A DNA stretch of 64,000 bases, from positions 1 to 64,000 of the forward strand of contig NZ_JANKBZ010000008.1 in NCBI RefSeq assembly GCF_024623785.1, in the 5' to 3' direction. Positions within the stretch are counted from its first letter, which is position 1. Every line of letters starts with the position of its first letter. This document shows positions 33,831-43,314 of this stretch, in pieces. Origin of the DNA: Archangium lipolyticum. GTDB lineage: Bacteria; Myxococcota; Myxococcia; Myxococcales; Myxococcaceae. The notes beneath the pieces were generated by a model that did not search any database, was not told where the DNA came from, and worked only from the letters and a program-made list of their open reading frames with translations. The position numbers and the translations under genes were made by a program.

Positions 33831-34484
33831 TCACCACACCTTCCACCATGGCTTCTTCGCCGGGGCCGGAGCCGAGGGCTCGTCCGCCAGGCTGGCTTCC
33901 TCGTCCCGTCCGGCCCCGGCCTCCCGGTTGGACAGCGCCATCGTTCCCCCACAGGCCGAGCAGAAGGCGGTGAACATCTCGGGCACCGCATCTGGAGGAG
34001 TGCCGGGGAAGCGGGTTCGGTACAGCACCGACGGTGGGTCGAAGCACTCGCTGCCGCCGCACTGGTTGCACGGCAGGATGTCCCACTGGGGACGCTCGCG
34101 CAGGTATTCGCGGGTGACGTGCAGCGGGAGCGGGAGTCCCGGCACCACCAGGAAGCGGATCTCGTCTCCCTGCTTCACGTTCTTCAGGTGATGGGGCTGG
34201 TTGATCAGCGCTCCCACGAAGACCGGCGAGGGGGCGCGATAGCGTGCGTCGAAGACCTCGCGCGAGAGCGGGTTCTCCTCCGGCTCGTAGATGACCGGAC
34301 GGAGGATGGCCGGCTCCATGCCCGTGACGCGGACCCAGCAGGACTCCGGCGCTCGCTGCGTCCGTCGAGGCTCTCCGTCATGCACGATGACCTGCAGGTC
34401 ATCCGGGTACTCAGGGTGGAAGTGTCCGACGAGGCCGGGGTCGTTTCGCCAGGGAGCGTGGGGAGCGGACATGATGGAAGGCAT
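33831..34484 (-). CDS. Cytosolic protein with zinc-ribbon-like CxxC pairs, unknown function
   Basis: 217 residues. Two CxxC pairs (CNQCGGSEC and CSACGG) about 40 residues apart look like a zinc ribbon. The middle part has SCWVRVTGMEP and NQPHHLKNVKQGDEIRFLVV, reminiscent of DUF2314-type domains that ask whether a value fits a field, but this is weak. The C-terminus ends with a Pro/Ala/Lys linker and KKPWWKVW. It may start at 34484 or 34472. Genes with such ends often accompany secreted effectors in this group as partners; not shown here. Confidence 0.6.
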   Translation of the reverse strand: MPSIMSAPHAPWRNDPGLVGHFHPEYPDDLQVIVHDGEPRRTQRAPESCWVRVTGMEPAILRPVIYEPEENPLSREVFDARYRAPSPVFVGALINQPHHLKNVKQGDEIRFLVVPGLPLPLHVTREYLRERPQWDILPCNQCGGSECFDPPSVLYRTRFPGTPPDAVPEMFTAFCSACGGTMALSNREAGAGRDEEASLADEPSAPAPAKKPWWKVW

Positions 34485-34513
34485 GCTACCAGCCCGGTGT
34501 TCGACGGGCCTGA

Positions 34514-35062
34514 TCAGTAGGTAGGACGCGTCTCCGAGGCGAGCTGCTGGAGCGCCTTCTCCCAGGTCGCCCCTCGCTCGTCGTCCTGCCAGCTCGTCAC
34601 GCTGGTGCCGCCGCGGCTCACCAGGCTCACGCGAGCGATGGCCTGCGTGTGCGCGGGGCTGCCGACGAACTGGTACATCGATTCTTCGTCCTTCCAGATG
34701 GTGAACGTGCGTTTCGTGTTGCAGCGCGTGGAGCTACCGAACTGGATCGCCACGAGTCCCGGTTGCTCCTCGAGGGTCTGGTTGATGGGGCCCATGAGCT
34801 GCTGGAACTCCTCTTGGGCTTCCTGTGTGTTCCTCATGCGCAGGTAGGTGCTGCTCATGATGTAGGTACCGGGCACGAGCTTGCCCTGGGCGTCGACCGC
34901 TGGGCCCTGGAGGGGACTGGATTGGAAGTCGGGCTCCAGCGTGTCGCGCGTGCAGCCGTCGTCACTGGGGAGCTCGGAAGGTGCCGGCCGCGGCGGGGGC
35001 ACCGAGCCGCCACACGCGGCGACGGAGAAGGAGAGCAGAGCTGCTGCGAGGCTGCGCTTCAT
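34514..35062 (-). CDS. Lipoprotein with ABM-like (dimeric alpha-beta barrel) domain
   Basis: 182 residues. Lipoprotein signal SFSVAAC and a Pro-rich linker. The C-terminal part, GTYIMSSTYLRMRN ... PGLVAIQFGSSTRCNTKRTF and TIWKDEESMYQFVGSPAHTQAI, matches antibiotic-biosynthesis-monooxygenase/DUF3291-like folds. These domains bind or oxidise small molecules, or simply dimerise. Export with a lipid anchor is unusual for this fold. It starts 37 bases after the end of the upstream minus-strand gene, so the two may share an mRNA. Confidence 0.7.
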   Translation of the reverse strand: MKRSLAAALLSFSVAACGGSVPPPRPAPSELPSDDGCTRDTLEPDFQSSPLQGPAVDAQGKLVPGTYIMSSTYLRMRNTQEAQEEFQQLMGPINQTLEEQPGLVAIQFGSSTRCNTKRTFTIWKDEESMYQFVGSPAHTQAIARVSLVSRGGTSVTSWQDDERGATWEKALQQLASETRPTY

Positions 35063-35099
35063 GATGTGACTCCTTGGAGTGGAAGGAGACTGCGGGAAG

Positions 35100-35495
35100 T
35101 CAGCGAGTGGCGGGCACCGCGGACCGGACGGTGCCGAACAGGAGTGAGGAGAAGTCGCGGCCCAGGCGCTTGGAGTGGAAGTCCTCGGAGCGCGCGAAGA
35201 TCCGCACCTGGACCTCCTCCGCCGCCGAGGCGGTGGAGGTCAGCGTGGCGACCCAGTGCCGCGCACCGGCCGGGTCCCGTACGCGGAGATAGAGATAGGA
35301 GCCGGCCGGCAGGCGCTCCTCGACGCGACCGGTGAAGGCGAACCTCGCCGACGGCTCGAGCGCGTATTGCACCAGGGGATTGCCGGAAGGCGCCTCGGGC
35401 CAGACCGTGTGGGCCGCCGCGAGTCCCGTGGTGAGCAGGACCCCGCAGACAATGACCGTTCGTCGCGAGAGCCCAAGCTTCTGTCGTGCGTTCAT
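35100..35495 (-). CDS. Small secreted protein of unknown function
   Basis: 131 residues. An RR-containing N-terminus (GLSRRTVIVCGVLLTTGLAAA) forms a signal peptide. The mature part is short and beta-rich (YALEPSARFAFTGRVEERLP; SYLYLRVRDPAGARHWVATL) and ends basic. GGGGGCG precedes the ATG at 35495. It lies upstream of the ABM-like lipoprotein gene and may form an operon with it. No family recognised. Confidence 0.65.
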   Translation of the reverse strand: MNARQKLGLSRRTVIVCGVLLTTGLAAAHTVWPEAPSGNPLVQYALEPSARFAFTGRVEERLPAGSYLYLRVRDPAGARHWVATLTSTASAAEEVQVRIFARSEDFHSKRLGRDFSSLLFGTVRSAVPATR

Positions 35496-35624
35496 GGTTT
35501 CGCCCCCAGGTGTCCTGCTTCAACACCACGAGCTCGCGAAACTGTTACCTGACAGCTCTCCCTGGTGATTGCCTACCGCATGTCGAAGAGGCAGCGCGTG
35601 ATGGGGACGATGTTGTCCCCGGGT

Positions 35625-37028
35625 TCACTGGAAGCGCCAGACGTGGACCTGGGTCTCGCCCAATTCCACCGGACCCACCTTCCCAGGCGAGAACGGGTTG
35701 CGGGAGTACTCGACCCAGGCCACCACGGGCAGCCCCCGCGGGTCCACGGCGAGCGCCCACTCGCCCAGCTTCGTCTCGCCCGGCAGAGCCTGAAGGGGCC
35801 CGCCGACCGGCTGCCATGCCTGTCCATCCCAGGTGTGAATCTCGAGCCGGTCCTCCCGCGCGAAGAGCAGGAAGACGCGCGACCCGAGCGCCGCGAGCAC
35901 CGGCTCGCTCCTGGGTCCAGGCTCGAGGATACCCTCCCACTGCTCCCCCGAGGGGCGCCGGACCTGATTCAACACCCGGGCGCTCTTCCCCTCGTGCTGG
36001 GTCCACGTGAGGTAGGGGACATCCGCGCCATCGAGCACGAGCGAGGGCGAATAGGAGTCGCCCTTCGAGAGCGTGTCCTCGCTGGCGACTCCTCCGCCCA
36101 CCGGGAGCCATCGGGCGCCATCCCACTGCCGGACGTGGATGCGGCTGATGAACTCCCGCATGGCCGATTCCTCCCAGGCCACGACGGGCAAGCCCCGCGA
36201 GTCCACGGCGAGGCTGGGACGCTCTCCATTGGAGCCATCCCCGCGCACACCATCCGGGTACGCGCTCAACCGCTCCCCCACCCTCTGCCAGGACTGTCCA
36301 TCCCACTGGCTCACGTGGATGCCAATGGAGGGCTCGCCCGGGCCGATCTCGCCCCACGCCACCACGGGCTCTCCGGAACAATTGAAGGCGAGGGCCGCGC
36401 TGCTGACCTCCGTCAGCCGATTGTTGGCCGCCTGGAGTCCGAGCCCCAGAACCGACCAGAATCGACCCTCCCAACGGTGGATCCGCACCGTGCCCGTCGA
36501 GTGCCCGGTCGCCTCGAGCAGGGCCATCACCGGACGGCCCCGTGGATCGACAGCGAAGGCGGGGCGGGCAGGAGGGTTGTAGGTCGTCGCGGGCAGGGGG
36601 AACACGGAAGCCGCCACCTGCGACCACACATGTCCCTCCGCACGCCGGAAGAAGTAGCCCCACACCGAGCCATTGTTCTCGCCCCACGAGACGATGGGCG
36701 CTCCCGATGGATCCACCGCCAGCCCCAGCCGGGTCTGCGGCGTATTGCGCTCGGGGTTGGCCTCCAGCGCTGGGCCCACGGGCACCCAGGAGCGCGGTTG
36801 CCCCTGCTCGTTGGTGAACAGGGGCGCGGGCTGTCCCGGCCGTGGCATGCAGTGAGCCACGGGGAGCGGCGGAGTGATGACGGGAGGACTCTCTGGCTGT
36901 GGCGGTGGGGTTTCAGCCTGTGAAGAGGGCGGCGTCGCCTCCAACCCCGTGGGAGGTACCTCCGTCCCACCGCATGCCGCCAGAATGAAAAAAGCCGCCC
37001 ACTTCCCCCGCCCGCCACCGAACTTCAT
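35625..37028 (-). CDS. Beta-propeller repeat lipoprotein
   Basis: 467 residues. Lipoprotein signal AAFFILAAC, then a Pro/Thr/Glu-rich linker. The body has about seven repeats with the pattern LAVDP.G.P(I/V)(V)(S/A)W ... W(D/E)G..W..VG (for example LAVDSRGLPVVAWEE and VRQWDGARWLPVGG). These build a propeller of the kind seen in many myxobacterial surface proteins. Ligand or partner unknown. The gene is divergent from a histidine kinase gene, with a 299-base gap between them. Confidence 0.8.
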   Translation of the reverse strand: MKFGGGRGKWAAFFILAACGGTEVPPTGLEATPPSSQAETPPPQPESPPVITPPLPVAHCMPRPGQPAPLFTNEQGQPRSWVPVGPALEANPERNTPQTRLGLAVDPSGAPIVSWGENNGSVWGYFFRRAEGHVWSQVAASVFPLPATTYNPPARPAFAVDPRGRPVMALLEATGHSTGTVRIHRWEGRFWSVLGLGLQAANNRLTEVSSAALAFNCSGEPVVAWGEIGPGEPSIGIHVSQWDGQSWQRVGERLSAYPDGVRGDGSNGERPSLAVDSRGLPVVAWEESAMREFISRIHVRQWDGARWLPVGGGVASEDTLSKGDSYSPSLVLDGADVPYLTWTQHEGKSARVLNQVRRPSGEQWEGILEPGPRSEPVLAALGSRVFLLFAREDRLEIHTWDGQAWQPVGGPLQALPGETKLGEWALAVDPRGLPVVAWVEYSRNPFSPGKVGPVELGETQVHVWRFQ

Positions 37029-37327
37029 CCCGCCCCCTCAGGTCCTGATGCGCCAAAGGTAGAGCTGAAAACGCCACGAGCAAGGAACGTCTCGGTCCGA
37101 GCCGCCCCATTCCGGCTTCGAGCCTCCAAGCGCACCACGAATGGCCATGGGCTCAGCGACGACGGTCGACACCATGCCAGAGTGCTCCGCCACCAGCCCG
37201 GGGACCGATGTTCTTTTCCGAGCGGAATTCCCGTGGCCAACTTTGTGTCAGAGGCAGCACAGCCGACCCCTGCAGGCAGTGACTGCCCTACAGGTCCGCA
37301 GCCGGGACGCCAGGTCGGCAGGTCAAC
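37029..37327. other. Divergent intergenic region
   Basis: About 300 bases between the propeller lipoprotein and the histidine kinase gene. I see no gene. Two promoters are expected here; I could not pick out -35/-10 boxes with confidence. Confidence 0.4.
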
Positions 37328-39511
37328 ATGCCGACATCCTCTCGACCCCGCACTCCCCTGGCTCGGTCCACGCTCATCAAGATGGGCGTGCGCATCGCCA
37401 TCGTCATCGCGATAAGCACCCTCTTCAGCTACCTCCACATGCTCCAAACCCTGCGCTCCGAGGCCCTCGCGCAGTTGGAGCAGCATGTGGCGGAGCGCGG
37501 CCAGCGTGAGCAAGCCATCTTCCTGCTGGCCGAGGACAACCATGTCATCCTCAAGAAGGCCCTGGAGGAGAAGCTCCGCGCCTACCAGAACGAGGATGTG
37601 AGTGCTCGCTTCGACAGCCTGTTCGCGCTGATGCCCGATGGGGCGATCCGTAACCGTCCCGAGCACTTCGACGGAACGCGGATGCCCTGTGTCTACGTCC
37701 CCAAGGGCGTGCCCGTCGACATGGACATGCGCCGCCGGCTGCTGGCCGGGTACGAAGTGCTCCTCCAGTACGGGCCCGCATTTCATACGCGCTTCACGGA
37801 CACCTTCATCACGCTGCCCGAGGACGCGCTCGTGATGTACTGGCCCGAGCGCCCCAACTGGATCTTCGAGAGCGACCCCACCACCTCGATCATCATCCAG
37901 GACTTCTTCCCCGGCAGCCTGCCCGAGAACAACCCGAAGCGGGAGACGACCTGGTCTCCCATCTACAAGGAGCCGGTCTCGCAACAGGCGATGTCCACGG
38001 TCACCACCCCCCTGGACATGGATGGCCGCCACGTCGCGTCGATCAGCCATGACGTCCTGATCGAACAGTTGATGGCTCGCACCATCAACGACCACCTGCC
38101 GGGCTCCTACAACATCATCTTCCGGGGGGACGGCAAGCTCATCGTCCATCCCACATTGAATGAGGAGAGCATCGCCAGCCAGGCCACCGAGCAACAGCGG
38201 GCCCACCTGCGGAGCATCGTCGAGCAGGTGAGGACGCGCCCACCCGGCCAGGCCGTGATGAAGCACCCGGAGCACGGTGAATACCTCGCCGTGACACGGC
38301 TGAGAGGCCCTGGCTGGCATTTCGTCACCGTATTGTCCGAAAGCGCGGTGTCCCGTCCCGCCTTCCAGGCAGCACGCATCATCCTGCTGCTCGGCATGGT
38401 GTCGCTGCTCCTCGAGCTGGCCATCGTGTCCTGGGTCCTCCAGCAGCAGATCACCCACCCGCTGGTCGCCTTCACCCATGCCACCGATCGCGTGGCGGCC
38501 GGGGACTTCAAGGTCGAGCTGGACACCACGCGCGAGGACGAGCTGGGGCAGCTGGCTCGCTCCTTCCGGCTCATGGCAGATCAGGTCCAGCGCCGCGAGG
38601 AGGAACTGCGCCAGGCCAACGAGGGGCTGGAGCATCGCGTCGAGGAGCGCACCCGGGAGCTCAAGGAGGTGCATCAGCAACTGGTGCAGACGGCTCGCCG
38701 CGCCGGTATGGCGGAGATCGCCACCAATGTGTTGCACAACGTCGGCAACGTGTTGAACAGCGTCTACACCTCGGCCCAGGTCGCCAGGGAGCGGATGACC
38801 GAGATGAAGCTCGAGCATGTGAGCCGCGTCGCCAACATGCTCGAGAGGCGCCAGACCGACCTGGAGTCCTTCCTCACCCAGGACGAGCGTGGGCGTCACC
38901 TCATGCCCTTCCTCAACAAGCTGGGACAGAGCCTGTTGGACGATCGCCAGGAGATCGTCACCCTGCTCGATGATGTGGGCCGGTACACCGAGCACATCGG
39001 TGACATCGTCAAGGTGCAGCAGAACTACGCGCGGACTCCTCGCGTGCATGAGCCGGTCCAGCTGGCGGAGTTGGTGGAGGATGCCTTGCGTATCAACTCG
39101 GCCGGGCTCGTCCGCCACCAGGTGAAGGTGGAGCGGCACCTGGCATCCCTTCCGTCGCTGCTCACCGACAAGCACAAGACCCTGATGATCCTGGTCAACC
39201 TGATCAGCAATGCCAAGTACGCCATGGACTGCGTGCCCGCGAGCGAGCGGCGACTCATCATCAAGATGGAGCACACCCCCGACAACCACGTCCGGATCGC
39301 GATCCACGACAATGGCCAGGGCATCGCGCCGGAGATGTTCACGCGCATCTTCCAGTATGGCTTTACCACCCGTGAGGAGGGACACGGGTTCGGGCTACAC
39401 TCGAGCGCCCTGGCGGCCCAGGAGCTGGGAGGCTCACTCGCCGTCCACAGCGAGGGTCAGGGTCTCGGGGCCACCTTCACGCTGCAGATGCCCTATCTCC
39501 CGGCGTGTTGA
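37328..39511 (+). CDS. Transmembrane sensor histidine kinase (Cache-HAMP-HisKA-HATPase)
   Basis: 727 residues. TM1 near residues 17-36 (MGVRIAIVIAISTLFSYL), a large periplasmic dCache-like sensor (about 40-345, with DGKLIVHPTLNEESIASQ and YLAVTRLRGPGWHFVTVLSE), TM2 (ILLLGMVSLLLELAIVSWVL), HAMP (THPLVAFTHATDRVAAGDF), a coiled coil, then the H-box IATNVLHNVGNVLNSV with H470. The ATPase domain has N-box NLISNAKYAMD, G1 DNGQGI, F-box FTTR and G2 GHGFGLHSS. No response-regulator gene is adjacent, so this is an orphan kinase. The signal is unknown. Confidence 0.9.
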   Translation: MPTSSRPRTPLARSTLIKMGVRIAIVIAISTLFSYLHMLQTLRSEALAQLEQHVAERGQREQAIFLLAEDNHVILKKALEEKLRAYQNEDVSARFDSLFALMPDGAIRNRPEHFDGTRMPCVYVPKGVPVDMDMRRRLLAGYEVLLQYGPAFHTRFTDTFITLPEDALVMYWPERPNWIFESDPTTSIIIQDFFPGSLPENNPKRETTWSPIYKEPVSQQAMSTVTTPLDMDGRHVASISHDVLIEQLMARTINDHLPGSYNIIFRGDGKLIVHPTLNEESIASQATEQQRAHLRSIVEQVRTRPPGQAVMKHPEHGEYLAVTRLRGPGWHFVTVLSESAVSRPAFQAARIILLLGMVSLLLELAIVSWVLQQQITHPLVAFTHATDRVAAGDFKVELDTTREDELGQLARSFRLMADQVQRREEELRQANEGLEHRVEERTRELKEVHQQLVQTARRAGMAEIATNVLHNVGNVLNSVYTSAQVARERMTEMKLEHVSRVANMLERRQTDLESFLTQDERGRHLMPFLNKLGQSLLDDRQEIVTLLDDVGRYTEHIGDIVKVQQNYARTPRVHEPVQLAELVEDALRINSAGLVRHQVKVERHLASLPSLLTDKHKTLMILVNLISNAKYAMDCVPASERRLIIKMEHTPDNHVRIAIHDNGQGIAPEMFTRIFQYGFTTREEGHGFGLHSSALAAQELGGSLAVHSEGQGLGATFTLQMPYLPAC

Positions 39512-39545
39512 GGGTGGAGGGCTGGAGCAGAGGGGGGCCCGCGCA

Positions 39546-40181
39546 TCAAGCGCTGCGCCAGCCCTCCAGGACGGTCAGAACAGCGGCGAACAGCAGAAGA
39601 CCGCCGACGAGCCGAGCGGCGGCGACACTGGCTGCGGGATTGGACTCGAGCCAACCGCGAGCCCCATCCGCGACCAGCGCGATGGCGCCATACACGGCGG
39701 CCTGGTTGAACGCGATGATGGCGCCGAGCACGAGTGCCTGGATCCAGAGGGGCCCATACTCCGGCCGCACGAACTGGGGGAACACGGCGAGCATGAAGAG
39801 GTAGGCCTTCGGATTGAGGAGGCAGGTCAGCACGCCGCGGCGGAACGTGACCGCGGGCGGGTGCTTTTCCCCGAGGGGAGCCGCGGAGAAGGCGGCGCCG
39901 CTCCTGAACAGGGAGATGCCGATCCACGCCACATACAGGGCGCCGATCCACAGCAACACGTTGAATGCGGAAGGAACGACCTTCAGCAACACGGCGACGC
40001 CCGTGGCACCGGCGGCCACGTGACAGACGCCACCGGCGATGATTCCCGCCACGGCCGACAGACCCGCTTTGCGGCCGCCCGTCAGGGAACTGGCGAGGAC
40101 GAACGCCATGTCGAGGCCAGGAAGGACGATGATCCCGAACACCAGGACGAAGAACAGCCACAGATGAGCGGTCTGCTGCAT
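39546..40181 (-). CDS. LysE/RhtB-family exporter
   Basis: 211 residues, six hydrophobic segments. Family landmarks: FFVLVFGIIVLPGLDMAFVL near the start, then SSLTGGRKAGLSAVAGIIAG and FRRGVLTCLLNPKAYLFMLAVFPQF. LysE-type carriers export amino acids and related compounds by proton exchange. The start at 40181 (MQQTAHLWLF) follows GGGAG. It is divergent from a WYL-domain regulator that may control it. Substrate unknown. Confidence 0.9.
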   Translation of the reverse strand: MQQTAHLWLFFVLVFGIIVLPGLDMAFVLASSLTGGRKAGLSAVAGIIAGGVCHVAAGATGVAVLLKVVPSAFNVLLWIGALYVAWIGISLFRSGAAFSAAPLGEKHPPAVTFRRGVLTCLLNPKAYLFMLAVFPQFVRPEYGPLWIQALVLGAIIAFNQAAVYGAIALVADGARGWLESNPAASVAAARLVGGLLLFAAVLTVLEGWRSA

Positions 40182-40300
40182 GAAGAAGAGCTCCCGACAA
40201 TGAGGTGACCCGTACGAGGAGGTGGCGGGCCAGGTGACGGAAGCACGTTTTAGGGGGAATATAGGGCGGAATCGGCCCTCATTCGAACCAGCCCCCTCCC

Positions 40301-41260
40301 ATGTCCCGTCCCACGACACGCGTGCTCACCGTGCTCGAGCTGCTGCAGACCCATGGCCGGATGAGCGGCGCGGAGCTGGCGAGGCGGATGGAGGTCGATC
40401 GCCGGACGGTACGCCGCTACATCGCCATGCTGGAGGAGCTGGGCATCCCCATCACCGCCGAGCGCGGACGCGATGGCGCGTACATGCTCGTGGCCGGCTT
40501 CAAGCTGCCGCCGATGATGTTCACCGAGGATGAGGCCCTGGCCCTGTCGGTCGGACTGCTCGCGGCGAGAGGACTGGGGCTCGCGGAAGCGGCGCCCGCC
40601 GTGGCCAGTGCTCAAGCCAAGCTCGAGCGGGTGATGCCGGCCAGTCTGAAACGGCGCGTGCGCGCGGTGGACGAGACGGTGACGCTCGACCTTGCCCGCT
40701 CCACGGCGCCTGGAGACAACGCCGCACTGGTCGCGCTGAGCGCCGCGTCCCAGGCCCAGCGGCGCGTACGCCTGCTCTATCGCGCGGCGGAGCACGAGGA
40801 GACCGAGCGTGACTTCGACCCTTATGGGCTCGCCTGGCGGGCAGGGCGCTGGTACGCGGTGGGTATCTGCCATCTGCGCAACGGGCTGCGCTCGTTCCGG
40901 CTGGACCGGGTGCGGTCCGTGCAACCGTTGGAGGTGAGCTTCTCCCGCCCGGAGGGATTCGACGCGCTCGAGCACCTGACGCGCGCGGTGGCGACGCTGC
41001 CTCGCGCGTACGCCATCGAGGTGCTGCTCGAAACGGACCTCGAGACGGCGCGGCGTGGAGTGTTTCCCGCGTTCGGCGTGCTGGAACAGGTGGAGGGGGG
41101 CGTGCTGCTACGAGGCCAGAGTGATGACCTCGGCTGGTTCGCGCGAGAGCTGGCGCGGCTGCCCTTCGCCTTCGAGATCCAACGGCCGGATGCCTTGCGC
41201 GAGGAGCTCGCGTCGTGCGCCCGGCGATTGCTCCAGCAGGCCAGGGGCCAGCGCCACTGA
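40301..41260 (+). CDS. WYL-domain transcriptional regulator
   Basis: 319 residues. The N-terminal HTH_11 domain reads RVLTVLELLQTHGRMSGAEL and ARRMEVDRRTVRRYIAMLEE. The WYL domain follows (VRLLYRAAEHEETERDFDPY; GLAWRAGRWYAVGICHLRNG; FRLDRVRSVQPLE) and a C-terminal WCX-type extension. WYL domains bind small ligands or nucleic acids. Divergent to the LysE exporter with a 119-base gap, so probably its regulator. Confidence 0.9.
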   Translation: MSRPTTRVLTVLELLQTHGRMSGAELARRMEVDRRTVRRYIAMLEELGIPITAERGRDGAYMLVAGFKLPPMMFTEDEALALSVGLLAARGLGLAEAAPAVASAQAKLERVMPASLKRRVRAVDETVTLDLARSTAPGDNAALVALSAASQAQRRVRLLYRAAEHEETERDFDPYGLAWRAGRWYAVGICHLRNGLRSFRLDRVRSVQPLEVSFSRPEGFDALEHLTRAVATLPRAYAIEVLLETDLETARRGVFPAFGVLEQVEGGVLLRGQSDDLGWFARELARLPFAFEIQRPDALREELASCARRLLQQARGQRH

Positions 41261-41325
41261 GCACACCAGCCGTGCTAGCATCCGTGCCGCGCGGGGCCGG
41301 CCACGAGTTGTTACGAGGAGACCCC

Positions 41326-43119
41326 ATGCGTCTTTATCGAACCTGCCGAGCAGGCTTGCTTGGACTGTTGCTCTCTCTATCCGGTGGCTGGGTCGCGCCG
41401 GCTCCCTTGAACGACACGACCCAGGCACTCGGCGAGAGTGCTCGGTCTGGCACTCCCGTCCGGCTGGGCCCAGGTCAATCAGGCTCGAATCCCCGGGAGC
41501 TCACCGCCGTGGGGGGGAAGCTGTTCTTCGCCGCCACGACAGATGGGGACCGGGAGCTGTGGGTGACGAACGGCACTCCCGAGGGGACGCGGCGCGTGAG
41601 CGACGTCTTTCCGGGCCCGGAGTCCTCCAATCCTCAACAAATGGCCGCGCTGGATGGCGTGCTCCTCTTCAGCGCCCGGACCCGGGGCCTGGCGTCCGAT
41701 GGAAACATCCACGTCCTCGGCCAGGAGCTGTGGCGCTCGGACGGCACCTCCGAGGGCACCTGTCTCGTCAAGGACATCAACCCCGGCCGGCCCGGCACGT
41801 CCGAGAGCGTCCCGAGCTATCCATACTCGGACTCGTCTCCCACCGGCCTGAAGGCCGTCGGGGATGCCATCTACTTCCGCGCCAGGGGCGGCGATCCCTG
41901 GACCGCCCCGGAGGGGCTGTGGCGCACGGATGGCACCCCCGAGGGCACCTCGCTCGTCCGAAATCTGCGTATCGGCTCCCCCACCCCGGCTTCCTCCACG
42001 TTCGTGGTCATGGACGGAGTGGTCTACTTCGCCGCGAATGGCAGCTTCGGGCAGAATGAGCTGTGGCGCTCGGATGGCACTGCCGAGGGCACCCGGCTCG
42101 TCGCGGGCCCCACCTTCCAATGGCGGGACGTCTCCCAGCTCACAGTGTTGGACGGGGTGCTCTATTTCACGGCCTACCAGGAAAGCACGGGCACCGAGCT
42201 GTGGCGCTCGGACGGCAGCCTCGAGGGCACCCGGCGGGTGACGGACATCAACCCCGGCCCCGGGCACTCGGTCATCTCGTGCGTCACGTCCATGGGCGGG
42301 GCGCTCTATTTCTCCGCCTACCAGGAGGGCACGGGCACCGAGCTGTGGCGCTCGGATGGCACGCTTGAGGGCACCCGGCTCGTCAAGGACATCAACCCCG
42401 GGATGGAGGACTCGGGCATGAACTGCCCGGTCGTTCTCAATGGCGCGCTGTATTTCACCGCCCTCCAGAAGAGCACGGGCATGGAGCTGTGGCGGAGCGA
42501 GGGCACCGCGGAGACCACCCGGCTCTTCAAGGAGCTGGTGCCGGGGACGGGCTGGGGCGTGCCCTGGCAGCGTCTCCATCCCTTGGAGTCGGGAGGATTC
42601 CTGTTCAGCGCCACGGCCCCCGACACGGGCACCGAGCTGTGGATGTCCGACGGGACCGTCGAGGGCACCGAGTTGGTGGCCGATGTGCTCCCGGGTGCCG
42701 AGTCCTCCAATCCCGGTGACTTCGTGCTCGCCGGCAACACCCTCTACTTCACCACCGGCGATGCGTTGACCCGCGAGCTCTGGGCGCTCCCCTTGCCGGG
42801 CTCGACTCCCCCGAACGAGGCCGATGCCTCGCTCCCGGTGGGGCGCCATCCATGCCGGCAGTCGCCGGACACGGGGGAGCAGCCGGACACGGGGGGTTCA
42901 CCAGACGAGGGCAGCGACCCTGACGGCCAGGGCTCCGGCGACAACGAGCAGCCTCCGAAGGAACTCCACCAGCGTCCTCTCCTGGGAGGCTGCGGGGTGC
43001 TACCGTCGGGCGCGTTCCCCCTGGCGGGATTGCTGGTGATGGCAGTGCTCGCGCGGCGGGGCCGCGGCACCCGGGCGCTCCCGGCGAAAGCCAGCAAGGA
43101 CGAGTCCCTTCACGAATGA
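41326..43119 (+). CDS. ELWxxDGT-repeat protein with MYXO-CTERM anchor
   Basis: 597 residues. ACGAGGAG precedes the ATG at 41326. A signal peptide is followed by eight ELW-type repeats with the pattern ELWRSDGT.EGT.LV, each with LYFTA/LYFSA strands (a propeller-like fold). Near the C-terminus is a linker (CRQSPDTGEQPDTGGSPDEG) and then GGCGVLPSGAFPLAGLLVMA with a following basic cluster. That is the MYXO-CTERM sorting signal, which is cut and anchored by myxosortase in myxobacteria. So it is a surface protein. Function unknown; probable adhesin or binding protein. Confidence 0.85.
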   Translation: MRLYRTCRAGLLGLLLSLSGGWVAPAPLNDTTQALGESARSGTPVRLGPGQSGSNPRELTAVGGKLFFAATTDGDRELWVTNGTPEGTRRVSDVFPGPESSNPQQMAALDGVLLFSARTRGLASDGNIHVLGQELWRSDGTSEGTCLVKDINPGRPGTSESVPSYPYSDSSPTGLKAVGDAIYFRARGGDPWTAPEGLWRTDGTPEGTSLVRNLRIGSPTPASSTFVVMDGVVYFAANGSFGQNELWRSDGTAEGTRLVAGPTFQWRDVSQLTVLDGVLYFTAYQESTGTELWRSDGSLEGTRRVTDINPGPGHSVISCVTSMGGALYFSAYQEGTGTELWRSDGTLEGTRLVKDINPGMEDSGMNCPVVLNGALYFTALQKSTGMELWRSEGTAETTRLFKELVPGTGWGVPWQRLHPLESGGFLFSATAPDTGTELWMSDGTVEGTELVADVLPGAESSNPGDFVLAGNTLYFTTGDALTRELWALPLPGSTPPNEADASLPVGRHPCRQSPDTGEQPDTGGSPDEGSDPDGQGSGDNEQPPKELHQRPLLGGCGVLPSGAFPLAGLLVMAVLARRGRGTRALPAKASKDESLHE

Positions 43120-43314
43120 GCACCAGGTGATGAACCTGCCCGTCCGCCCGGCTCGAAGCGGATGGGCAGGCGTCAACCCCTTGATTCCCGCCTGACCGCT
43201 CGCATTCTACAGGAAGGCCTGACGGCAGAGGTAGTGTGCCGTTGGCTCGGCGCCCTGGCCTCACCGGGCGTGAGCTTCGAGTTCCGTGGGACCCTCTTTT
43301 ATACTCGCGGCTGA
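43120..43314. other. Intergenic region
   Basis: 195 bases with no supported gene. It should hold the promoter of the following fusion-protein gene. Confidence 0.4.

Noticed and set aside
35059-35529. Alternative minus-strand frame overlapping the small secreted protein
   Set aside because: It has no signal peptide or good composition; the frame at 35100-35495 has both and a ribosome site.
37025-39385. Long minus-strand frame of 786 codons opposite the histidine kinase gene
   Set aside because: The kinase on the plus strand has all family motifs; the opposite frame is compositionally biased and has none.
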